This document shows positions 8,270 to 17,524 of a DNA stretch of 22,500 nt, one piece after another. A model generated the notes under the pieces. It was not told the origin of the DNA, ran no database searches, and saw only the letters and a list, made by a program, of their open reading frames with translations. The position numbers and the translations under genes were made by a program. This stretch comes from Cryptomeria japonica (lineage: Eukaryota; Streptophyta; Pinopsida; Cupressales; Cupressaceae). The stretch's first letter is position 1, and the number at the start of each line of letters is the position of its first letter. The DNA lies in NCBI RefSeq assembly GCF_030272615.1, contig NW_026728907.1:90001-112500 (forward strand). Reading direction: 5' to 3'.

Positions 8270-8470
8270 ATTCGTTTGCATTGACCGCACCAAAGGTGCA
8301 CGCCTTGGTGTGCACCCTGGAGTGCACTTTGGTGCTCACCTCGGTGCACACTTTGGTGTGCACCTCGGTGTGCACCAAAGGTGCGCACCTTGGAGCGCAC
8401 CAAAGGTGTACACTTTGGAGCGCACCACATAGGGTCTTTGAGAGGTTGGCGCAGTGCGCACACCAAGGTG
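8270..8470. repeat. GTGCAC-rich degenerate palindromic repeat
   Basis: A block of short CACCTTGGTGTGCACC-like units of roughly 15-20 bases, with many GTGCAC palindromes and one GGTGCGCACC (8380-8389). It ends with another GGTTGGCGC-AGT-GCGCAC segment (about 8444-8462) lacking a promoter-like element, which looks like a truncated 157-bp unit. No gene is supported. Confidence 0.75.
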
Positions 8471-10188
8471 GGTGTTGAGGTGCGTGCCGAGGTGGGTGGG
8501 TGCTAGGGTGCGCTCCATGGTGGGTGCCAGGGTGGGTGCGTGCTAGGGTGGATTCCAAAGAGGGTCATAGGGTGGGTGCCAAGGTGGGTTGGTGATATAG
8601 TGGGTTCAAAGGTGGGTACTAGGGTGGGTTCCAAGGTGGGTCACAAGTTGGGTGCCAGGATGCGTGGGTGTTAGGTTGGGTGCCAAGGTGGGCTCCTGCG
8701 TGGGTGGGTGCTAGGGTGGGTTTCAAGGTGGACGCGAGGGCGGGTGCCAAGGTGGGTAACAAGTTGGGTGTTAGGATGGGTGAGTGCTAGAGTGGGTGCC
8801 AAGGTGGGTGGGTGCTAAGGTGGATGCCAAGGTGGTTCACAGGGTGGGTGGGTTCTAGGGTGAGTTCCAAGGTGGGTCACAGGTTCAGTGCTAGGGTGGG
8901 TGTCAAGGCGGGTGTCGAGGTGCCTGGGTGCTAGGGTGTGGATGCCAATGTGGGTCATAGGGTGGGTACTAGGGTGGGCTGCAATGTGGGTGCCAAGGTG
9001 GGTAACATGCTCGGTGGGTTCTAAATTGGGTGCCAGGGTGGGTGTGCACCCACCTTGCCCGAGGTGGGTGCCAAGGTGCCAGTGTGGGTGGGTGCTAAGG
9101 TGGATGCCAAGGTGGGTGAGAAGGTGGGTGATAGGTTGAGTGGTAGGATGGGTGGGTGCCAAGATGGGTCACAGGGTGGGTGCAAGGGTGGGTAGGTGCT
9201 AGGGTTGGTGTCAGGGTGGGTGGGTGCTAGGTTGGGTTCCAAGGTGGGTGCGAGGGTGAGTGTCAAGGTGGGTCACAGGTTAGGTGCTAGGATGGGTGAG
9301 TGCTAGGGTGCAAAGGTGCCAGGGTGGGTGCTAGGATGGGTCGATGCTAGGGTGAGTGGCAAGGTGGGTCCACAAGTGTCAAGGTGGGTGCCGAGGTGGG
9401 TGCCAAGTCGGCGACTGCTATGGTGGATGCCAAGGTGGGTCACGGGGTGGGTGCCAAGTTGCTAGGTTGGGTTCCAAGGTGGGTGCCAACGTGGGTGCTA
9501 GGGTGCGTGGGTTAAAGGGTGTGTCACAACGTGGGTGCCAGGATGGGTGCGCACCCACACTGGCCAAGACGGGTGCGGGTGCAAGGTTGGGTTCCAAGCC
9601 CGGTCACAGGCTGGGTGCTAGGATGGGTGGGTGCCAAGGTGGGCACCAGGGTGGGTGCACCCACCCTGGCCAAGGTGGGTCACGGGGTGGGTCCTAGGGT
9701 GGGTAACGGGGTGGGTACTAAGGTGCGTGCCAAGGTGGGTCATAGGGTGGGTGCCAAGGTGGGCACCAGGGTGGGTGTGCACCAACCCTAGCCAGGGTAG
9801 GTCACGGGGTGGTTGTCGGGGTGGGCGTCAAGGAGCCAAGGTGGGTGGCAAGTAGCCAAGTTGCGTGCCAAGGTGGGTGTCGGGGTGGGTGCCAAGGATC
9901 CAAGGTGGGTGCCAAGGAACCAAGGTGGGTGTCTGGGTGGGTGCCGAGGTGGGAGCCAGGGTGGGTCCCAAGGTGAGTGCAAAGGTGGGTGCCAGGGTCA
10001 AGGTGAGTGCCAATGTGGGTTCCAAGGTGCCAGGGTCAGGGTGAGTGCCAATGTGGGTTCAAAGGTGCTAAGTTGGGTGCGAGGTTGGGTGCGAGGGTGG
10101 GTGGGTGCCAAGGTGTGCTAGGTGGAAGCCCGGGTGGGTCGGCATCCCATGGGTGTCGAGTTGGGTGCCTGATGGGTGCTTCTTGTCA
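8462..10188. repeat. Degenerate G-rich GGTGGGTGC(C/T)A repeat block
   Basis: About 1.7 kb of imperfect 10-25-base units of the type GGTGGGTGCCAAGGTGGGT and GGTGGGTGCTAGGGT, with strong G-over-C strand asymmetry. Canonical four-run G-quadruplex motifs occur, for example GGGTGGGTGCTAGGGTGGG at 8702-8720, and similar ones at 9174-9192 and 9697-9715. The plus strand is G-rich, so the inferred 35S sense strand is C-rich here. Frames on either strand give Trp-Val or Thr-His-Pro low-complexity strings and are not genes. The 7.9-kb segmental repeat starts inside this block at 9657. Confidence 0.9.
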
Positions 10189-10520
10189 AGTTTTAGTCGT
10201 CGGGACTCATTTCGAGCCTTAGAGGTCGTTTCTTGTCCGGTTGCCCTGTCTTCGACCTGGGAACCCAATTTTGGTCCTCGGGTCCCATTTTTTTTTGTCT
10301 CGCATCCCACTTTTGGCCTGTGGCCTTTTCGGGGTCGATTCTCGTTTTGGGCATCAGAGCATGTTTCTTCTCCTAAAACCCAATATTTGTTTATTAAGTC
10401 TCGGAACACATTTTTGTTCTCGTGGACCCATCATGGGTCTTGGAACGCATTTGTGGTCCTTGGGTCCCATTTTGCATCCCGAAACTTGTGTTTTGGTGCT
10501 TGATCCCTATTTTGGGTGCC
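10189..10520. repeat. T-rich spacer with faint 27-30-bp periodicity
   Basis: Base composition changes abruptly from G-rich to pyrimidine-rich. Degenerate units share a TCGGGTCCCATTTT or TTGGGTCCCATTTT segment (near 10278 and 10461) and GTCTCG(G/C)A. No gene or promoter motif is recognisable. The plus-strand frames through it (10105-10503 and 10241-10732) have no start context or domain I recognise. Confidence 0.5.
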
Positions 10521-10911
10521 CACCTTGCACCAAGTGCGCACCCGGGGCAAACCGAGCGCCTTGGTGCACCGGGGCAAGATCGAGCGTGCACCCGAGGCGC
10601 CCCGAACATGCACCAAGGTGCACTCGGCCCACATGTGAGCGCAGGTCGTTGCGCCCGAGGTGGTGTGTGGGCACCGCGTTGCAGACGGGACACTGCACGC
10701 ACACGACGCCCCCTCCAGGTGCACGCACGTAGGCCGGGCCGGGTGCACACCCGACGCCCTAGCAAGGTGCGCGCACCCGGGCAGGGCTCACACTTGGCGA
10801 ACGGGGCGCACTTCGCGAGGGAGGGTGTGCACCTCGACGGGGGTGGGTGGCCGGGGTGGATTCGCACGTGGGTCGCGGTTTGCTAAGTACACACTGCGAC
10901 AAGCTCATAAC
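10521..10911. other. GC-rich 5S upstream spacer
   Basis: A GC-rich sequence with scattered GTGCACC, GTGCGCACC and GGTGCAC segments but no clear tandem period. The last 30 bases precede the 5S gene. C at -1 fits plant 5S genes. A good TATA-like box at about -28 is absent, the nearest being TAAGTA at 10884-10889, and GC pairs lie at -16/-15 and -9/-8 rather than near -12. The gene may rely mainly on its internal control region. Confidence 0.6.
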
Positions 10912-11031
10912 GGGTGCGATCATACCAGCGTTAGTGCACCGGATCCCATCAGAACTCCGCAGTTAAGCGCGCTTGGGCCGGAGTAGTACTGGGATGGGTG
11001 ACCTCCCGGGAAGTCCCGGTGTTGCACCCTT
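10912..11031 (+). rRNA. 5S ribosomal RNA gene, copy 1
   Basis: Encodes the roughly 120-nt RNA of the large ribosomal subunit, transcribed by RNA polymerase III. It starts GGGTGCGATCATACCAGC and ends GTGTTGCACCC. GGGTGC and GCACCC pair as helix I. Internal control elements are at the usual plant positions: A-box AGTTAAGCGCGCTTG (10961-10975), intermediate element about 10978-10983 and C-box GGGATGGGTGACCTCCCG (10991-11008). CCGGATCCCATCAGAACTCC is the conserved plant loop region. I see no truncation or deviation typical of a 5S pseudogene. The 3' end could be 11029-11031, depending on how many Us are retained. It stands alone rather than in a short 5S tandem array, inside a 7.9-kb repeat. It is antiparallel to the putative Pol I promoter elements at 4077-8219. 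Confidence 0.98.
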
Positions 11032-11035
11032 TTTT
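11030..11035 (+). terminator. Pol III terminator, 5S copy 1
   Basis: A run of six T residues directly follows GCACCC at the 3' end of the 5S gene. Four or more Ts on the coding strand form the usual Pol III stop. Confidence 0.9.
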
Positions 11036-11452
11036 AGTTTTTCGCCGGGCGTCGCAATGCTATTTGAATAAACCTTTTGCCCGTTTGCGTTCTCGTCGGG
11101 GCCGGGCCGGGCCGGGGTGCGCTGCCCGCACTACCGCGCGCGCGGGGGCGACACCGAGCGCGCACCCGAGGCGCCCCGAGCACACAGGCCACGGTGCAAC
11201 CCGGGCGTTGTGCGCGCACCCCGGTGCGCCCGAGGTGCTGCGCGCGCACCCAGGTGAAATCGGTGTGCACCTCGGCCAGTGCGCGCTCGGTCGAGTCGCG
11301 CACGTTGGCCAAGGTGCACGGTGATGTTTCTTACTCTAAGGTTCCGCACCAGACGCCCGGGACAGGTGAGCGAAGCTGGGCGGGGCCGGGTGCGCGGCCG
11401 GGGCAGGTGCACGCAGCTGGAGAGAGCTTTGGAGCACACTTCGGAGCGCACC
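11036..11452. other. GC-rich 5S downstream spacer
   Basis: A short AT-containing stretch (GCTATTTGAATAAACC, 11058-11073) follows the terminator. The rest is CpG-rich with GGGCCGGGCCGGGCCGGGG (11099-11117) and scattered GTGCGCACC and GGTGCAC motifs. No gene is supported; frames on both strands remain open because stop triplets are rare in this composition. Confidence 0.6.
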
Positions 11453-11562
11453 AATGATGCGCTCCATTCAAAAGTTTCCTGAAAAGGCAAAAAAAGTTGA
11501 GATTATAGAATTTCCCACTTGAGAGATTGTAAAAAAAAAAAATTTAAAATGAAGGAAACGCG
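11453..11562. repeat. AT-rich linker L1 (divergent form)
   Basis: AATGATGCGCTCCATTCAAAA, a GAAAAGGCAAAAAAA segment, a 12-A run and GGAAACGCGGG correspond in order to the standard linker seen from 13237 onward, but many positions differ. It marks the start of the GC-rich repeat territory. Confidence 0.7.
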
Positions 11563-12196
11563 GGTGCCAAGGTGTGCGCAGCCCAGCCAAGGTGTGCGCA
11601 CCAAGGCGCCCACCCTGGCGAAGGTGCACGCAAGGTGCGCACCCGAGGCAAACCGGACAATTAACCCAACTTTCGACTTCGCGCGCACCTTGGAGCGCAC
11701 TTCGGAGCGCTCCTTGGTGCGCACCAATCTTGGGCACCTCGGAGTGCACCATGGCGCCCACCAAGGTGCGCACCCGGGGCAAACCGAGCTCCGACTTCGT
11801 GCGCACCTTGGAGCGCACGAAAGGTGCGCACCATGGCGCCCACCAAGGTGCGCAGCCCAGCCAAGGCGTGCGCATCAAGGTGCGCACCCTGGCGAAGGTG
11901 CGCACCCGGGGCAAACCGAGCTCCGACTTCGTGCGCACCTTGGAGCGCACAAAAGGTGCGCAACCCAGCCAAGGTGTGCGCACCCCGGTCAAACCGAGCT
12001 CCGAATCGTGCGCACCAGAGGTGCACGCCATCGTGCGCACCTTGGAGCACACTTCGGAGCCCTCCTTGGTGCGCGCCGATGTTGCGCACCTCGGAGCGCA
12101 CCCGGGGAAAACAATGCAATTAACCCGACTTTCGACTTCGTGGGCACCTCGGAGCGCTCTCGGGTTCGCACCTCGGAGCACACCGAGGTGCGCACC
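11563..12196. repeat. GC-rich GGTGCGCACC repeat block, CGAGCTCC subtype
   Basis: Imperfect units of about 136 bases combine GGTGCGCACCCGGGGC, AAACCGAGCTCCGACTTCG, GTGCGCACCTTGGAGCGCAC and a CCCAGCCAAGG segment. The subtype differs from later units by CGAGCTCC in place of CGGGCTCC. Frames on both strands stay open, but reading them in any phase gives Ala-His-Pro-Arg-rich strings that follow the DNA repeat. Confidence 0.85.
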
Positions 12197-12249
12197 TTTG
12201 ATGCGCTGCCTTCACCAATTTCCAGAAAAGGCAAGAAAACATTGAGAAG
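12197..12249. repeat. AT-rich linker L2 (truncated)
   Basis: Has TTTGATGCGCTGCCTTCACC and AATTTCCAGAAAAGGCA, then ends early in AAGAAAACATTGAGAAGG. The second half with the TTCCGTTTT hairpin is missing. Confidence 0.8.
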
Positions 12250-13236
12250 GTGTGCGCACCGAGGTGCCCACCCTGGCGAAGGTGCACGCGAGGTGCGCAC
12301 CCGGGGCAAACCGGGCTCCGACTTCGTGCACGCCGCACCTTGGAGCACACTTCGGAGCGCTCCTTGGTGCGCACCAGGGCGCGCAACCCAGCCGAGGTGC
12401 CCACCCCGGCGAAGGTGCACGCGAGGTGCGCACCCGGGGCAAACCGGGCTCCGACTTCGTGCACGCCATGGTGCCCACCGCGGCGAAGGTGCACGCGAGG
12501 TGCGCACCCGGGGCAAACCGGGCTCCGACTTCGTGCACGCCGCACCTTGGAGCACACTTCGGAGCGCTCCTTGGTGCGCACCATGGTGCCCACCAGGGCG
12601 CGCAACCCCGCCGAAGGTGCACGCGAGGTGCGCACCCGGGGCAAACCGGGCTCCGACTTCGTGCACGCCGCACCTTGGAGCACACTTCGGAGCGCTCCTT
12701 GGTGCGCACCATGGTGCCCACCAGGGCGCGCAACCCCGCCGAAGGTGCACGCGAGGTGCGCACCCGGGGCAAACCGGGCTCCGACTTCGTGCACGCCATG
12801 GTGCGCACCGCGGCGAAGGTGCGCACCCGGGGCAAACCGGGCTCCGACTTCGTGCACGCCGCACCTTGGAGCACACTTCGGAGCGCTCCTTGGTGCGCAC
12901 CAGGGCGCGCAACCCAGCCGAGGTGCCCACCCCGGCGAAGGTGCACGCGAGGTGCGTACCCGGGGCAAACCGGGCTCCGACTTCGTGCACGCCGCACCTT
13001 GGAGCACACTTCGGAGCGCTCCTTGGTGCGCACCATGGTGCCCACCAGGCCGCGCAACCCAGCCAAGGTGTGCGCACCAAGGTGCACGCGAGGTGCGCAC
13101 CCGGGGCAAACCGGGGTCCGACTTCGTGCACGCCGCACCTTGGAGCACACATCGGGGCGCTCCCGGGTTCGCACCGGCGTTGCGCACCGTGGTGGGCACC
13201 TCGGAGCACACCAAGGTGGGCAGCGAGGTGCGCACC
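12250..13236. repeat. GC-rich modular repeat block
   Basis: Built from a few recurring modules: a core with AAGGTGCACGCGAGGTGCGC, CCCGGGGCAAACCGGGCTCC and GACTTCGTGCACGCC; a GCACCTTGGAGCACACTTCG plus GAGCGCTCCTTGGTGCGCACC module; and a CCAGGGCGCGCAACCC module. A 63-base unit at 12792-12854 is present once here and twice in the second 7.9-kb copy (20715-20840). The 500-to-680-residue frames across this block on both strands are repeat artefacts. Confidence 0.9.
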
Positions 13237-13330
13237 TTTGATGCGATGCCTTCACTAATTTCCATAAAAGGCAAAAAAAAAACGAGATTTTAAAATTTCC
13301 GTTTTGAAAGATAGTGAGAAAAAGGGAATG
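13237..13330. repeat. AT-rich linker L3
   Basis: Order of parts: TTTGATGCGATGCCTTCACT, AATTTCCATAAAAGGCA, an A run, GAGATTTTAAAATTTCCG, TTTTGAAAGATAGTGAGAAA. Its second inverted repeat is weakened because the right arm is AAAAAGGGAA. Confidence 0.9.
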
Positions 13331-13731
13331 CTGGTGCCATCTTGAGCCCGCCCTGGTGCGCAGCCCAGCCAAGGTGTGCGCACCAAGGTGCCCACCCTGG
13401 CGAAGGTGCGCGCCCGGGCAATTAACCCAACTTCCAACTTCGCGCGCGCCAGGGTGGGAGCGCACCCAACAACCGGGCCTGGGAAGAGCCAATGCGAGAA
13501 ACCCCACCAAACGCTCTGACAAAAAAAGAGGGGGCGCTCCAGTAACCCCGCTTCGGAGCGCACCCTGGGCAAACCCAGCCAAGGTGCCCACCCCGGCCAA
13601 GGTGCAGGCGAGGTGCGCACCCGGGGCAAACCGGGCTCCGACAACGTGCACGCCGCACCTTGGAGCACACTTCGTAGCGCTCCCGGGTGCGCACCTCAGA
13701 GCACACCAAGGTGGGCAGCGAGGTGCGCACC
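13331..13731. repeat. GC-rich module with AACCCCACC insert, type 1
   Basis: Contains CAATTAACCCAACTTCCAAC and a non-GGTGCGCACC stretch (about 13481-13545) with GGGAAGAGCCAATGCGAGAA, ACCCCACCAAACGCTC and GACAAAAAAAGAGGGGG. The stretch recurs in the next module and in both higher-order copies. Confidence 0.85.
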
Positions 13732-13827
13732 TTTGATGCGCTGCCTTCACTAATTTCCAGAAAAGGCAAAAAAAAAAGGAGATTTTAAAATTTCCGTTTT
13801 GAAAGATAGTGAAAAAAACGGAACGCG
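13732..13827. repeat. AT-rich linker L4 (reference copy)
   Basis: Carries two inverted repeats: TGCCTT (13742-13747) with AAGGCA (13763-13768), and TTCCGTTTT (13792-13800) with AAAACGGAA (13815-13823) around a 14-base loop. A poly-A tract and GATTTTAAAATTTCC lie between. This AT-rich island stands out sharply from its GC-rich surroundings. Confidence 0.92.
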
Positions 13828-14201
13828 CGTGCCATCTTGAGCCCGCCCTGGTGCGCAGCCCAGGTAAGGTGCCCACCCTGGCAAAGGTGCGCACCCGGGC
13901 AATTAACCCTACTTCCGACTTCGTGCGCGCCAGGGTGGCAACCGGGCCTCGGAAGAGCCAATGCGAGAAACCCCACCAAACGCTCCGACAAAAAAAGAGG
14001 CGGCGCTCCAATAACCCCGCTTCGGAGCGCAGCCGGGGCAAACCCAGCCAAGGTGCCCACCCCGACGAAGGTGCACGCGAGGTGCGCACCCGGGGCAAAC
14101 CGGGCTCCGACAACGTGCACGCAGCACCTTGGAGCACACTTCGAAGCACTCCCGGGTGCCCACCGGCGTTGCGCACCGTGGTGGGCAGCGAGGTGCGCAC
14201 C
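13828..14201. repeat. GC-rich module with AACCCCACC insert, type 2
   Basis: Like the preceding module but with CAATTAACCCTACTTCCGAC, ACGCTCCGACAAAAAAAGAGG and ending in CACCGTGGTGGGCAGCGAGG. No gene is supported. Confidence 0.85.
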
Positions 14202-14297
14202 TTTGATGCGCTGCCTTCACTAATTTCCAGAAAAAGGCAAAAAAAAATGAGATTTTAAAATTTCCGTTTTGAAAGATAGTGAAAAAAAAGGAACGCG
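14202..14297. repeat. AT-rich linker L5
   Basis: Standard order of parts. The second inverted repeat has lost one C in its right arm (AAAAGGAA). Confidence 0.9.
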
Positions 14298-14835
14298 GGT
14301 GCCATCTTGAGCCCGCCCTGGTGCGCAGCCTAGGCAAGGCATGCGCACCAAGGTGCCCACCCGAGGTGCACACCCGGGGCAAACCGGGCTCCGACTTCGT
14401 GCAGGCCGCACCTTGGAGCACACTTCGGAGCGCTCCTTGGTGCGCACCATGGTGCCCACCAGGGCGCGCAACCCAGCCAAGGTCTGCACACTAAGGTGCC
14501 CACCCCGGCGAAGGTGCACGCGAGGTGCGCACCCGGGGCAAACCGGGCTCCGACTTCGTGCACGCCATGGTGCCCACCGCGGCGAAGGTGCACGCGAGGT
14601 GCGCACCCGGGGCAAACCGGGCTCCGACTTCGTGCACGCCGCACCTTGGAGCACACTTCGGAGCGCTCCTTGGTGCGCACCATGGTGCCCACCAGGGCGC
14701 GCAACCCAGCCAAGGTGTGCGCACCAAGGTGCACGCGAGGTGCGCACCCGGGGCAAACCGGGGTCCGACTTCGTGCACGCCGCACCTTGGAGCACACATC
14801 GGAGCGCTCCCAGGTTCGCACCAGCGTTGCGCACC
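14298..14835. repeat. GC-rich modular repeat block
   Basis: Same core modules as 12250-13236. An internal stretch of 278 bases (from about 14460) is absent from the equivalent place in higher-order copy B, near 16810. Confidence 0.88.
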
Positions 14836-14930
14836 TTTGATGCGCTGCCTTCACTAATTTCCAGAAAAGGCAAAAAAAAACGATATTTTAAAATTTCCGT
14901 TCTGAAAGATAGTGAAAAAAACGGAACGCG
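14836..14930. repeat. AT-rich linker L6
   Basis: Standard order. It has CGATATTTTAAAATTTCCG and the left arm TTCCGTTCT, pairing at eight of nine positions with AAAACGGAA. Confidence 0.9.
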
Positions 14931-15588
14931 GGTGCCATCTTGAGCCCTTCCTGGTGCGCAGCCCAGGCAAGTTGTGCGCACCAAGGTGCCCACCCTGGCG
15001 GAGGTGCGCGCCCGGGGCAAACCGGGCTCCGACTTCGTGCACTGCATGGTGCCCACCAAGGCGCGCAACCCAGCCAAGGTGCCCACCGCAGCGAAGGTGC
15101 ACGCGAGGTGCACACCCGGGGCAAACCGGGCTCCGACTTCGTGCACGCCGCACCTTGGAGCACACTTCAGAGCGCTCCTTGGTGCGCACCAGGGCGCGCA
15201 ACCCAGCCGAGGTGCCCACCCCGGCGAAGGTGCACGCGAGGTGCGCACCCGGGGCAAACCGGGCTCCGACTTCGTGCACGCCATGGTGCCCACCGCGGCG
15301 AAGGTGCGCACCCGGGGCAAACCGGGCTCCGACTTCGTGCACGCCGCACCTTGGAGCACACTTCGGAGCGCTCCTTGGTGCGCACCATGGTGCCCACCAG
15401 GCCGCGCAACCCAGCCAAGGTGTGCGCACCAAGGTGCACGCGAGGTGCGCACCCGGGGCAAACCGGGGTCCGACTTCGTGCACGCCGCACCTTGGAGCAC
15501 ACATCGGGGCGCTCCCGGGTTCGCACCGGCGTTGCGCACCGTGGTGGGCACCTCGGAGCACACCAAGGTGGGCAGCGAGGTGCGCACC
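14931..15588. repeat. GC-rich modular repeat block
   Basis: Same core modules, starting with GCCCTTCCTGGTGCGCAGCC. Its right part is nearly identical to the right part of 12250-13236, which is the overlap where higher-order copy B begins. Confidence 0.88.
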
Positions 15589-15682
15589 TTTGATGCGATG
15601 CCTTCACTAATTTCCATAAAAGGCAAAAAAAAAACGAGATTTTAAAATTTCCGTTTTGAAAGATAGTGAGAAAAAGGGAATG
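15589..15682. repeat. AT-rich linker L7
   Basis: Counterpart of L3 at offset 2352, with the same AAAAAGGGAA variant arm. Confidence 0.9.
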
Positions 15683-16083
15683 CTGGTGCCATCTTGAGCC
15701 CGCCCTGGTGCGCAGCCCAGCCAAGGTTTGCGCACCAAGGTGCCCACCCTGGCGAAGGTGCGCGCCCGGGCAATTAACCCAACTTCCAACTTCGCGCGCG
15801 CCAGGGTGGGAGCGCACCCAACAACCGGGCCTGGGAAGAGCCAATGCGAGAAACCCCACCAAACTCTCTGACAAAAAAAGAGGGGGCGCTCCAGTAACCC
15901 CGCTTCGGAGCGCACCCTGGGCAAACCCAGCCAAGGTGCCCACCCCGGCCAAGGTGCAGGCGAGGTGCGCACCCGGGGCAAACCGGGCTCCGACAACGTG
16001 CACGCCGCACCTTGGAGCACACTTCGTAGCGCTCCCGGGTGCGCACCTCAGAGCACACCAAGGTGGGCAGCGAGGTGCGCACC
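15683..16083. repeat. GC-rich module with AACCCCACC insert, type 1
   Basis: Counterpart of 13331-13731. It has AACTCTCTGAC where the first copy has AACGCTCTGAC, and GGTTTGCGC instead of GGTGTGCGC. Confidence 0.85.
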
Positions 16084-16179
16084 TTTGATGCGCTGCCTTC
16101 ACTAATTTCCAGAAAAGGCAAAAAAAAAAGGAGATTTTAAAATTTCCGTTTTGAAAGATAGTGAAAAAAACGGAACGCG
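16084..16179. repeat. AT-rich linker L8
   Basis: Counterpart of L4, with both inverted repeats intact. Confidence 0.9.
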
Positions 16180-16552
16180 CGTGCCATCTTGAGCCCGCCC
16201 TGGTGCGCAGCCCAGGTAAGGTGCCACCCTGGCAAAGGTGCGCACCCGGGCAATTAACCCTACTTCCGACTTCGTGCGCGCCAGGGTGGCAACCGGGCCT
16301 CGGAAGAGCCAATGCGAGAAACCCCACCAAACGCTCCGACAAAAAAAGAGGCGGCGCTCCAATAACCCCGCTTCGGAGCGCAGCCGGGGCAAACCAAGCC
16401 AAGGTGCCCACCCCGACGAAGGTGCACGCGAGGTGCGCACCCGGGGCAAACCGGGCTCCGACAACGTGCACGCAGCACCTTGGAGCACACTTCGAAGCAC
16501 TCCCGGGTGCCCACCGGCGTTGCGCACCGTGGTGGGCAGCGAGGTGCGCACC
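16180..16552. repeat. GC-rich module with AACCCCACC insert, type 2
   Basis: Counterpart of 13828-14201 with one base missing in the GTGCCCACC segment near 16222. Confidence 0.85.
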
Positions 16553-16648
16553 TTTGATGCGCTGCCTTCACTAATTTCCAGAAAAAGGCAAAAAAAAATG
16601 AGATTTTAAAATTTCCGTTTTGAAAGATAGTGAAAAAAAAGGAACGCG
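16553..16648. repeat. AT-rich linker L9
   Basis: Counterpart of L5, with the same lost C in the second inverted repeat. Confidence 0.9.
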
Positions 16649-16908
16649 GGTGCCATCTTGAGCCCGCCCTGGTGCGCAGCCCAGGCAAGGCATGCGCACC
16701 AAGGTGCCCACCCGAGGTGCACACCCGGGGCAAACCGGGCTCCGACTTCGTGCAGGCCGCACCTTGGAGCACACTTCGGAGCGCTCCTTGGTGCGCACCA
16801 TGGTGCCCACCAGGGCGCACCCGAGGCAAACCGGGCTCCGACTTCGTGCACGCCGCACCTTGGAGCACACATCGGAGCGCTCCCAGGTTCGCACCAGCGT
16901 TGCGCACC
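16649..16908. repeat. GC-rich module, internally deleted
   Basis: Counterpart of 14298-14835 with a 278-base deletion that joins CCAGGGCG to CACCCGAGGC near 16812-16824. Confidence 0.85.
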
Positions 16909-17003
16909 TTTGATGCGCTGCCTTCACTAATTTCCAGAAAAGGCAAAAAAAAACGATATTTTAAAATTTCCGTTCTGAAAGATAGTGAAAAAAACGGAAC
17001 GCG
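16909..17003. repeat. AT-rich linker L10
   Basis: Counterpart of L6, with the CGATATTTT variant and TTCCGTTCT arm. Confidence 0.9.
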
Positions 17004-17422
17004 GGTGCCATCTTGAGCCCTTCCTGATGCGCAGCCCAGGCAAGTTGTGCGCACCAAGGTGCCCACCCTGGCGGAGGTGCGCGCCCGGGGCAAACCGGGC
17101 TCCGACTTCGTGCACTGCATGGTGCCCACCAAGGCGCGCAACCCAGCCAAGGTGCCCACCGCAGCGAAGGTGCACGCGAGGTGCGCACCCGAGGTGCACA
17201 CCCGGGGCAAACCGGGCTCCGACTTCGTGCACGCCGCACCTTGGAGCACACTTCAGAGCGCTCCTTGGTACGCACCAGGGCGCGCAACCCAGCCAAGGTG
17301 CTCACCCCGGCGAAGGTGCACGCGAGGTGCGCACCCGGGGCAAACCGGGCTCGGACTTCGTGCACGCCGCACCTTGGAGCACACATCGGAGCGCTCCCGG
17401 GTTCGCACCAGCATTGCGCACC
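17004..17422. repeat. GC-rich modular repeat block
   Basis: Counterpart of the first part of 14931-15588 with a 14-base gain creating GCGCACCCGAGGTGCACACC. It then switches to a module ending in GTTCGCACCAGCATTGCGC. Confidence 0.85.
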
Positions 17423-17524
17423 TTTGATGCGCTGCCTTCACTAATTTCCAGAAAAGGCAAAAAAAAGAAAAAAATGAGATTTTAAAATTTCCGTTTTGAA
17501 AGATAGTGAAAAAAACGGAACGCG
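17423..17524. repeat. AT-rich linker L11 (last before the 7.9-kb junction)
   Basis: Standard order with a longer, interrupted A tract (AAAAAAGAAAAAAATGAG). The second inverted repeat TTCCGTTTT/AAAACGGAA is intact. Confidence 0.9.

Larger units (their letters stand above)
7211..8275. repeat. 157-bp tandem repeat with promoter-like elements
   Basis: TATATAA boxes at 7348, 7505, 7662, 7819, 8039 and 8196 are spaced 157, 157, 157, 220 and 157 bases. The 220-base step is 157 plus a 63-base segment (about 7890-7960) containing CCGCACCAAAGGTGCACGCC. Units carry GGTCTTTGAGGTTG, CAACCAGGGGAGTCGACCC, the promoter-like element, a CATACATG segment and ATTAGGACATCGACCCC. They are shorter relatives of the 311-bp units, lacking the TCATCGGACCC section. 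The stretch 7211-7260 is the degenerate exit from the palindromic array. Confidence 0.9.
13041..15392. repeat. 2352-bp higher-order repeat, copy A
   Basis: Sequence from 13041 recurs at 15393 with offset 2352, changing to 2351 after a one-base loss near 16222. It contains four linkers (L3-L6) separating GC-rich modules of different length. Homology extends somewhat left of 13041 but with a 60-base indel, so the left edge is approximate. Confidence 0.88.

Noticed and set aside
8462-10188. Interstitial telomere repeats
   Set aside because: GGTGGGTGC and GCTAGGGTG units look superficially telomere-like, but no run of TTTAGGG or TTAGGG units is present.
12212-14200. Long open frames of 400-680 codons on both strands in the GC-rich repeats (also 11519-13258, 19442-21244, 20135-22186)
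   Set aside because: Several frames on both strands are open over the same DNA. All give Ala-His-Pro-Arg or Cys-Ala-Pro repeats that follow the DNA period, and the block is CpG-rich and stop-poor. No domain, intron signals or conserved start context is seen.
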